Assembly (NCBI GenBank): GCA_026214975.1
Contig: CM047806.1
Coordinates: 84,119,599 to 84,183,598 of the forward strand
Direction: 5' to 3'
Source of the DNA: Gentiana macrophylla
Lineage: Eukaryota > Streptophyta > Magnoliopsida > Gentianales > Gentianaceae
DNA length: 64,000 nt
Shown here piece by piece: positions 30,624 through 40,129 of this stretch. A program made the translations under genes and the position numbers. The notes beneath the pieces are model-generated. The model was not told the origin of the DNA, did not search any database, and saw only the letters and a program-made list of their open reading frames with translations. Every line of letters begins with the position of its first letter. The stretch's first letter is position 1.

Positions 30624-33500
30624 TTATTTTTCAATTCGATTTGCTCCACTTTCAGGAAAACTCGAGAGATTTGAAAAGGGCGGACCAACGGGTGCGTAGC
30701 TTACCAGAAACAGATGTAACCTGGTATTATATAAGTAAAACCCATTCGCCCGCTTTGAATTCTCTATGCTTGATTTTCTTGTCGTGAAGAAGCTTAGTCC
30801 TCTCCTTATTGATTCTTGAGCTCTCGTGAGCACAGAGTCTGAACTCATCAAGCTCACTCGCAATCGCAACAATCGCTTTTCTCTGCATAATCGGCTATCG
30901 AAATTCAAGAATTTAATAGCCCGAATGCTCTCGTGCTCAAGCTCGATTGGCGGGTGGCGAGGCCTTACCATAAACCATCTCAAACGGAGGCGTGCCAATA
31001 GGAGTTTTGAAAGGCATCTGTAGGCCCAGTACATCATCTAGTTTTGACTCCGATCCGTCCCATGAGAGTTCACCGTCTTCTCAAGAATGCTTTTCAGGCT
31101 TCCAGTTACTTACTTCAACTTGTCCACTCGTCCGAGGTGATAAGGGGTAGCGCTTTTGTGTTTTACCCCATATCGTTCTAAAATCTTTTCTAATGGAGTA
31201 TTGCGTGTTGAGTTCCTCAAATCGATGAGAGCTCGTGGGCAGCCAAACCGTGTAAAAATATTTTTCCTCGAAAGTTCTTGACCACCTTGTGGATTCCGCG
31301 ATGTTCTTATTGCCTCTACCCACTTTGACACGTAGTCGACCTGAGACGAGAATGTACTTGTTCCTATACGAGGATGGAAACGGTCCCATGAAGTCAATAC
31401 CCGTCACGTCGAAAACCTCGCATTCTTGAATGGGGTGGAGGGGCATGTCCATTCGCCGAGAAAGTTTACGGTCTTGGCCGCACCGGTCACACCTTTACAA
31501 AAATCTCTGTATCCTTAAAAATTGTCGGCCCGGTAGAAACCGGATCAAAAATCTTCGCGTGAGTCTTCCCAACTATAGTGACCTCCACGAGTCCGTCATG
31601 GCATTGCTCCATAATGTCCTCTGCTCGAACTCAGGGGACACACTGCGGAGTAATCCATCCTTACAACGCTTGAAGAGAATAGGGTCTTCCCACACATAAT
31701 AGTTCAAATCCGAAAAGAATTTCTTCTTTTGCTGATATGTCAGGTCAGGGTCCAGATATCTGCCGCTCAAGAAGTTTGCAAAGGGTGCAAACCAAGGAGA
31801 ACCTTTTCCCGCACGGGCAGGAGCAACCTCGCACACATCAATGGTCATGAGTTGCTCAGTTGGAAAATCAATTCCAATCTCATCTGACTCTACCTGAGGA
31901 TCATCGGTCAGCCGAGACATGTGATCAGCTACCACATTCTCGCTACCCTTCTTGTCCCGAGATATGAACATCAAACTCTTGTAAAATCAAGATCCATCTC
32001 AACAAACGAGGCTTGGCATCAGCCTTGCTCAACAGATACTTTAATGCAGAATGGTCTGTCCAAACCGTAACCTCCGACCCAAGAAAATAGCTTAAAAATT
32101 TATCCATGGCAGAAACTCACCCAACAACTCCTTCTCGGTTGTTGCATAATTTACTTGTCTTTGGGTTTAAAGTGTGACTAAGCGTAGTAGATAGGTTGGA
32201 ACACGCCGTCCACTCTCTCGACCTAGCACCGCTCCGACCGCATAATTAGAAGCATCACACATAAGCTCGAAGGAGCTTTCGGTCGGTGCTATAAGAATTG
32301 GCGAGGTAATCAACTTGTCTTTTAATTCTTTAAAAGCTCTTTCACACTCAGGGGTGAAAACAAATTTCACATCCTCTCTTAAGAGAGTTGACAAAGGCTT
32401 GGCTATCTTAGAAAAGTCTTTAATGAACCGCCTATAGAATCCGACATGACCCAAGAATCCTCTTACTTCTCTTACAGTTTTGGGGTATGTCATTTTTTCA
32501 ATAGCTTTTACCTTTGCTTTGTCAACCTCTATACCTTCCTTGGACACCTTGTGTCCAAGAACAATTCTTCTTCCACCATTAGGTGGCACTTCTCCCAATT
32601 TAAGACTAAGTCCTTCTATATGCACGGGACGAACTTTATCAAGATTGTGTAAACAATGTGGTGGCTGTCCCGAACACGAGAGAAGTCATCCATAAAAATC
32701 TCCATCACCTTCTCCACTAAACCATTGAAGATAGCCAAGCATACATCTTTGAAATGTAGCCGGTGCAAGTTACAAAGACCAAATGGCATCCTTTGGTAGC
32801 GAAGGTACCAGAGGGGCAGGTGAAGGTAGTCTTTTCTTGATCAGTAGGGTCGATAGCTATCTGAAAGTATCCAGAATAGCCATCCAAAAAACAATAAAAT
32901 TGCTTGCCACTAAGCCTCTCAAGGAGTTGGTCAATGAATGGCAAGGGAAAGTGGCCTCTTTTAAAGTTACCTCATTTAGTCTTACGTAGTCGATGCAAAT
33001 TCTATAACCAGGTGACTTGTCGTAAGGCAATCTCTTCCCCTTTTCATTCTTTTCAATAGTAATCCTCCTTTCTTTGGCACCACCGAGTGGGGCTCACCCA
33101 TTCACTATCGGCTATTGGGTAGATGATACCCGTGTCAAGCAATTTGATGATTTCCTTCTTAACGATTTCCTGCATGAGGGTTTAGCCTTCTGCAGAGGTC
33201 ATCGCACCTTCTTCGATCCTCAACAAATCCGATCTTGTGCATACAGATATCGGGGCTTATCCTGATATCTCCCACTTGCCAACCAAAGCGAGGATATTAT
33301 CTTGCGACACTTTGATAAGCTTTTCTTCCTCCTTCGGTTCTAACTTAGATGAAATGATCAAAGGGAGCTTATCACCGTCCTCGAAAAATGTATTTCAAGT
33401 GTTGAGGCAAGGTTTCAACACTAAAATCGACGGTGGCTCCTCCACACTTGGTCTTAATTTATCTCCCTTAAGCTCTAGATCTCCAAGCTTATCATAAGGG
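30624..33500 (-). pseudogene. Gypsy pol remnant (reverse transcriptase, RNase H, integrase), fragment H
   Basis: Minus-strand pol in the order expected for Athila/Tat lineages. Reverse transcriptase runs 33300-32660 with IVKKEIIKLLDTGIIYP, LPFIDQLLERLSG-type sequence, CFLDGYSGYFQIAI, DQEKTTFTCPSGTF and the catalytic box IFMDDF near 32695. RNase H follows: VREVRGFLGHVGFYRRFIKD, LMCDASNYAVGAVLG (32450-32220) and SENVVADHMSRL near 31920. Integrase has [19 protein letters not shown] and VSKWVEA (31420-31300), but the second catalytic aspartate region is scrambled to ALIDLRNST. The C-terminus (30980-30630) has ELEHESIRAIK and YNTRLHLF. There are many frameshifts. Protease and gag are gone: at 33500 it meets LTR F1. 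Confidence 0.88.
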
Positions 33501-33512
33501 CTCTAAAGATAA

Positions 33513-35739
33513 TAAAAGATAATAAAATTACTAAGGTGATAACAAATAAATTGAAAACGAACAAGCATTGATCCACCGATCTCACAACCCTCAACTTCCT
33601 CTACTAGATTGTTTAGTGAAGATTTAATGAAGATTGTGGTTCACCTATCAAAAGTATGAATTTCTAATCTCTTAGATAATTCGCTATTAATCTCTCATCT
33701 CTCGATCTTAAAGATTAACGCTTCCATAACAAAGGTGTAAGATTTCTCATTCTAGCAACCTAGAAATTAACCTAACAACTCTCGTTATTTTTAGGTTAAA
33801 AATCTAATCTTTACTACGGTGATCTAAGTCTAACAACGATTCTCATCAAGCGTTAAACATCAAATCGCAACCATCTCTCGATTTAAATTGCATAACAATA
33901 TGAACATAATAAAGAAACAAACTTTATTTAAAACTCACAAAACAATCCCAAAGAAGAAATCAAGATGTTGCAGAGATGGCTTCACAAAGCTCGTTCAAAT
34001 CGCCTAGCCTCTACTCATCGTTGGTATATAAATAAAAAGTAGATGAAACTATGTTTATGGTAGCAAGAGAGCGAGCAAGTCGTCGCCCCAAGGCACAGGC
34101 GCCAGGGTGGAATTGTATATCTTTTAGGGTTGAAAACGCGACTATAAATAGGTTTTAAGTCGGTTTAGCTGAGGCGGCGGATGGACACCCGTTTGAGTGC
34201 GGGGCGCCCGTCCGGCTTGTATGAACTTCTTGAGTCGGGCCGAGTCGATCAGACGCCCGTCCTATGTAAATTTGGGCCTTTCGTCCTTTGAAATACATCG
34301 ATACCCTGAATTGAATTACTCCTCTGGACGCCCGTCCATTCCCTCAGACATCCGTCCAGAGTGGACGGGGACAAACGCTCATTCAGTTTGCATAAATCTC
34401 TTCATTCCATCTTCAACTCGCATCTTTCCCTTTCTATTTAATCTTGATTGAAATCTTTTAGTTTCCTCCATAACATGCAAGCGTACCTACAAGATGATAG
34501 AAATGTGCAAAATGTAATACCGTATAGATAACTAGAAAATCACTAATAAAACCACGTAATAAGCTCGAGTTTGCACTTAAATCATTTCTATCGCATTCTT
34601 GCAATATTTCACTTAAACACTTACTTTTCTATAAAAAGTAATAAAACACAAAGGAAATTGCTACGGAATAAAGTCATATAAATCATAAAATCACCGTTAA
34701 CAACTCAAATCAAAACATACATCCCATGTAAAACATATATCAAATCAAAACCGGTCGACTAGCATCAAAAACATACATCCCATGTAATAAACAATTACTC
34801 GAATGTGTAGTGTGTGCAAAGCCTTCTTCAATTTCCACCAATTCCACACTTGACAATTAAATTCAAGCTAACCAACAAATACCCATTTAAGACATATAAT
34901 GAATTACCACTGACTATACATCGCCTACTACAAAACTACTCACGTCATGACTAGAGTAATACATGTGTTTTCAAAATCTTTTCATTGTACCAGAGGATAT
35001 TCCTACACAACATATACCTTGGCCTATCACGAGGATAAGGTAGGCGATAACTAAGTCTTTCACTTATTCATACCAAATTCCTTATGTAAGTTGATTTAAT
35101 TATCCTTCACGTATAAACGCACACATCGAGAATGAGCTCTTGCCCGTCATAGAAGAATAGGACATTCGGGATATACCCTACCTCACTCAAATCATAAGGC
35201 GACTTCTTCGACTATGCGTGAGCTTTTGGTCATCATAGTGGTATAGGACATTCGAGATCGCCCTACCTCACTCCAATCATTGACCACTTCCGACACACCC
35301 AATTTCAATTTTTAAAACAACTTTTTCACGGCCGACAATGAGTTCGCTTTCACTTATCACATTCGAGCTTCGTATATTCACGATACTTCCTACTTCAATT
35401 CCAACTACGCATATATTACAATTTCCATGACATTAGCACTAAGCGAACGGTCGATAACGAGAATCAAACATCATCGGTTTAAATGGAGTACAGTTTCTAA
35501 GTTCATTTCGTCATCGAAGAGGCTTACGTGAAAAGAATTCGAGTAAAGGCTTATTTATCAAAGGTCTATGCTAAAATACTAGTCAACTGATCACAAGTAT
35601 GAGAATATAACAAGTAAGTAAGCCAAAATAAACTCATGCTCGGACGGATGTTTTTTTTTTTTTTTTTTTTTTTTTTTGAATTTTGAAGAATGGTGATAAG
35701 CATAATAAATTAAGCACATTTTGTAGGTACAAACAACCA
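33513..35739 (-). repeat. LTR F1 (3' LTR of deleted gypsy element F), 5'-truncated on the plus strand
   Basis: 33513-34702 repeats at 38034-39202 with small indels and few substitutions. It continues to a polypurine tract at 35740, so the whole block is the 3' LTR of a minus-strand element. About 270 bp at the low-coordinate side are missing compared with LTR F2. It holds a GC-rich cluster of gggcgcccgtcc-like repeats (34180-34380), a TATA-like CTATAAATAG (34143), and two copies of an ATAGGACATTCG motif (35157 and 35243). A T run lies at 35650-35677. Confidence 0.75.
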
Positions 35740-35761
35740 ATCCCTTTACTCCCCACACTTA
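35740..35761 (-). other. Polypurine tract of element F
   Basis: Plus-strand tactccccacacttaaa, reading on the minus strand TTTAAGTGTGGGGAGTA, preceded on the minus strand by ACATGAGGACATG. It is equivalent to the tract at 29402. Confidence 0.75.
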
Positions 35762-37740
35762 AATAACAACATGTCCTCATGTTGTGCGAGAATAAGAAAA
35801 ACTTAGGCGATTGTAGTTCGAATTTGGCAGTGCGGAAGTGGTCGCGAGTCGATCGAAGCGGCTTGAAGAAATCGATGGTATGGACCATCCACCGGAAAAG
35901 CGACATCGTTTAAAAGCTCACAATTGCTATCTAAAATATCACGCACACTTGAAAAACAAAACAAAACGTACCTCGGGATAGGGAACAAAAGATGATAGAC
36001 AAGGCAATATCATTGAACAAAGCATAAGCAATGCAAAAATTGATAATAACCGAATCTATGTGAAAAGTAATGCACAAATGTAACATCGGCGAGAGGAAGG
36101 AAACACATTGATTTTTCAAATTACGAAAATGCAAGTTACCTAACCACAGAAACCGACACCAAAACCCAAGACAAAACAAAACAAAACAAAACTACTACAA
36201 CGAGAAGAAAACTATCTTTCGTTATTTATTCGACACAAACAAAACTATAATAAAATAATAATAGCAAAAACTTTTCTTAATATTGGGTTGCCTCCCAACA
36301 AGCGCCTCTCTTTAGTGTCTTTGGCTAGACACTCTTGGCTCACTATCCATTATCAAACGGATACGTCCTTCTCGCATGGTTCTTCAACGAATATTCAGCA
36401 TACGAGCCATCCAACTCACCTTCATAGGAAATTAATGGAACCATGGCTCGAAGGACCTTTATGAAGTATCATCCCAATAAAAGAAGAACGGTATTAGGGG
36501 GTTCCACCTCCCAGTTCATGACATAGTGATCAAGTGGGAAGATCACTTCCTTTACGCTCACTCGCTCGCCCACAATCACCTCAACACTTATTGGCCTCAA
36601 CGGCTCCTCAAATGCGACTTCCTCGGGGTGACTTATCTCTAATTTAGGCACATCGTCCTCATGTTCTCAACACCGGGTGTATTTCTTCACCTTCTTGGTG
36701 ATTAACATCTTCAACCATCTCTCGATGTCGGATCCATCATAGGACAACCGTCTTCATCATCACACCGTGCGAGGAGGAAGGAAGTTTCTAACCTCTCAGT
36801 AACTTAAGCCGATCCATATCAGGCTCCCAACTCATCAATCGTCCACTTGTTGCCAATTACTTTGCTCTTGACCCAATGAAGAACAAGGATAGTTACTACT
36901 TCCACCATTGTATCTTTGGTGCATAGTTGAGGCTATCTTTGGACTTGATTCTCATAACTTGCACCATAATTGTAAGTATCTTCTCCATCATGCGGGAGTC
37001 GCGGGAGTTGGGTCAATGCCTTGGTCTGAGCCATTTGCCCGATCCGTCTCCCAATATCCGCAAGCCTACCAAAAGGAGTTGGATAGTAATGTTCGCTCCT
37101 CCAATTTAGCTTCAAGATTACTATAGTGAGAGGGGTCTTGAGAGTTCACGAAAGTGGTGTGGAAAAGTTTGGCGGACCAACTTTGATTTTGATTGGAAAA
37201 ATTGATATCTTGGTCTGGCCAAGTTGGTTTTGATAGAAATTCAAGTCCGAATGAAACCACGATTCAAAAATTGATGTGGCGGCGAACTGATTGTTAAACC
37301 TCGATATTGCTTTGGCCATCGAAAATGCTCATCCCACCCATGGGATGAAAGCGAAAGTATGTCCCCGCATTGTCACATAGGCGGCATATGGCGGGCTATC
37401 TCGTCATCCCCGATTACGGGCGGCATTAACTTGATATGCGAGGAGTGGGAAGAAGATGACAGCGCCAATCATATGGCCAGGTTGACAACAACTTCCGCGA
37501 GCAGAACTTGAGAGTACGAGAAACGAGGGTCGATTCATAGGATTGCGCGACATTTGAAGAGCGCGCCACTGCTGTTGCGACATGGCGATCTGATCTTGCA
37601 CACTCTAGTTGATGACATTTTTTATTATTTTTTTGAAAGATAAAGCGCGAAAAAGCTACGGAAGCGAAAAAGAAACTACCTCACGAAAAGTTAGTAACGA
37701 AAAAGCGAAAAATTAATAAAACTAGACAACCCGTACGATT
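35762..37740 (-). pseudogene. Internally deleted body of gypsy element F (3' region plus gag tail)
   Basis: Between polypurine tract and primer site there are only about 2 kb. 35762-36300 is the 3' non-coding block shared with fragment H. From 36360 to 37600 the minus strand carries pieces of a gag C-terminus: LEAKLEERT (37130), RLADIGRRIGQMAQTKAL (37070-37010) and SQQQWRALQMSRNPMNRP (37580-37520), plus a Pro/Glu-rich linker (36651-36469). Protease, reverse transcriptase, RNase H and integrase are absent, so element F is a deletion derivative. All frames are broken. Confidence 0.65.
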
Positions 37741-37756
37741 CCCGGCAACGGCACCA
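37741..37756 (-). other. Primer-binding site of element F (tRNA-Asp, one mismatch)
   Basis: Plus-strand cccggcaacggcacca, one base different from the tRNA-Asp 3' end. It is separated by aaaact from the LTR start TGTCTCGG. Confidence 0.85.
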
Positions 37757-37762
37757 AAAACT

Positions 37763-39202
37763 TGTCTCGGATTTTATCTAATGAAAAAATAAACAAGTAA
37801 TAAAAATAAATCCGGTTTACCCCAAGTGCAGGGATCGTAGTATAGTAGTTACAACCGGAGTCGAATCACGAGGAATCGAGGTTAGTCTAGTTCTTAATTT
37901 CTCTAAAGTTGTCACGAAAAATAAAACAAAGCAGAACTAAAAAAACGAAACAATAAAGCTGGACGAGAGGATCTAGAATCCAAAGCCGGGAAAGATAATT
38001 CTGAGCCAAACTAATGAAAATAACTCTATTCTAAAAAGATAATAAAATTACTAAGATGATAACAAATAAATTGAAAGCGAACAAGCATTGATCCACCGAT
38101 CTCACAACCCTCAACTTCCTCTACAGATTGTTTAGTGAAGATTTAATGAAGATTGTGGTTCACTTATCAAAGTATGAATTTCTAATCTCTTAGATAATTA
38201 GCCTATTAATCTCTCATCTCTCGATCTTAAAGATTAACGCTTCCATAACAAGGTGTAAGATTTCTCAATCTAGCAACCTAGAAATTAACTTTAACAACTC
38301 TCGTTATTTTTAGGTTAAAAATCTAATCTTTACTACGGTGATCTAAGTCTAACAACGATTCTCATCAAGCGTTAAACATCAAATCGCAACCATCTCTCGA
38401 TTTAAATTGCATAACAATATGAACATAATAAAGAAACAAACTTTATTTAAAACTCACAAAACAATCCCAAAGAAGAAATCAAGATGTTGCAGAGATGGCT
38501 TCACAAAGATCGTTCAAATCGCCTAGCCTCTACTCATCGTTGGTATATAAATAAAAGTAGATGAAACTATGTTTATGGTAGCAAGAGGAGCGAAGCAAAG
38601 TCGCCCCAAGGAGCACAGGCGGCCAGGGTGGAATTGTATATCTTTAGGGTTCAAAAACGCGACTATAAATAGGTTTTTAAGTCGGTTTAGGTGAGCGTGC
38701 GGCTGGGCGCCCGTCGAGTGCTTGGGCGCCCGTCCGGCTTGTATGAACTTCTTGAGTCGGGCGAGTCGATCGTGGCGCCCGTCCTATGTAAATTTGGGCG
38801 CTCGTCCGCTGAAATACATCGATACCACTGAATTGAATTACTCATACGGGCGCCCGTCCATTCCTCCAGACGTCCGTCCAGTGGGACGAGGACAAGCGCT
38901 TCGTTCGGTTGCATAAATCTCTTAATTCCATCTTCAACTCGCATCTTTCCTTTCCATTTAATCTTCAGTTGGAAATCTTTTTAGCTTCCTCCATAACATG
39001 CATGTGCAAAATGTAATACCGTATAGATAACTAGAAAATCACTAATAAACCACGTAATAAGCTCGAGTTTGCACTTAAATCATTTCTATACGCATTCTTC
39101 CAATATTTCACTTAAACACTTACTTTTCTATAAAAAGTAATAAAACACAAAGGAAATTGCTACGGAATAAAGTCATATAAATCATAAAAATCACCGTTAA
39201 CA
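37763..39202 (-). repeat. LTR F2 (5' LTR of element F), truncated at its outer end
   Basis: It starts TGTCTCGGATTTTATC beside the primer site. 38034-39202 is the near-identical partner of 33513-34702 apart from a 24-bp deletion (near 39000) and single-base indels. It stops at 39202, exactly where the remnant of the P 3' LTR begins, so about 1 kb of its outer part is missing. Confidence 0.8.
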
Positions 39203-39340
39203 ATACTAGCCGCCCATAGCACTCATGACACTACTAGGACCTTTCTCTCCATACTTGTATCTATATATACTCTTCTTTTATGATGAATAAACATAAGTTG
39301 AAGTTTACTCAAGTATTATTACTTTCTCAAAATCTCTTCA
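39203..39340 (+). repeat. 3' LTR remnant of copia element P (last 138 bp)
   Basis: It aligns without gaps to 15171-15308, with three mismatches, and ends CTCTTCA. It is followed by GTATG, the same target duplication found before the 5' LTR. The first 214 bp of this LTR have been lost at the junction with LTR F2. Confidence 0.9.
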
Positions 39341-39345
39341 GTATG
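39341..39345. repeat. Right target-site duplication (GTATG) of element P
   Basis: Matches 14952-14956. The gypsy integrase frame on the minus strand continues on either side. Confidence 0.85.
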
Positions 39346-40129
39346 TATATAAGTTTGTATCCATATAGGGCCTCAAAATGAGATGTATGAATGGCAGTGT
39401 GGAAACTAGTGTTGTACCAGAATTTAGACAGTGTAAGCCAATCAGTCCACTGTTTAGGCCTCTAAAAACACAGACATCTCAAGTACATTTCAAGGCATTG
39501 GTTCACTCTCTCAGTTTGGCCATCTGTTTGAGGATAATATGTTGAGCGAGGGCAAGTTTGACCCTTGCTAATTGGAAGTTATCTTTGCCAAAACTCAATG
39601 GTGAATACCTTATCTCTATCATCGACAATAGTGGCGGGCAACCCATGCAATACGTAGAGTGGAAGATTGCTTGACCAGCGATTCTGCGAGAATATCTCTT
39701 TCTCAAATCAACAAATGTCCCCATTTTGTAAACCTATCATCTACCACCATGATAACTTCAAAACCCTCGAATCTGTAAACCCACAATTAAATCCAAGTTG
39801 ATATGTGTCGAGGCTTGATCGAGAATAAGGAGTGGCTATAACAACCCTTGGGATGTTCGAAGATCGTTACACCTGGCGACAAATGGCGCGCTACAATTAA
39901 GATTCTAACACCATCTCTTATTTTTACCATGTAAAAAGTGTAGAGATCCTTCTAAGAAATCCCTAATACCAGAGTGGCCCGCCTTGAGTCTATCATGTAT
40001 CTCGGATAGGATTTCATGCCTCAAATTTCCGGAAGAGCCAACATATATTCAGCCTTTAAGCTTCAACAAGCCTTGTTGTAGTGTGAGTTCTAGCTCATTC
40101 CTGGGTATCCGAGAGAACAAAGTGTTGGA
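39346..40129 (-). pseudogene. Gypsy integrase core of element G
   Basis: Minus-strand integrase pieces in order from 40110: SSGNLRHEILSEIHDRLKAG and HSGIRDFLEGSLHF (zinc-binding part), LDLIVGLQI (first catalytic Asp), MGTFVDL, HGLPATIVDDRDKVFTIEFW (second catalytic Asp), YPQTDGQTERVNQCLEMYLR and WLTLSKFWYNTSFHTAIHTS with FEALYGYKL. The next piece of the same protein is at 14951-14585, on the other side of element P. There are frameshifts at about 39590 and 39700 and stops elsewhere. At 40130 it is cut by copia element X. Confidence 0.88.

Noticed and set aside
33513..39202. Segmental duplication of about 1.2 kb
   Set aside because: The repeat pair brackets a primer site and a polypurine tract in the right places, so LTRs explain it better.
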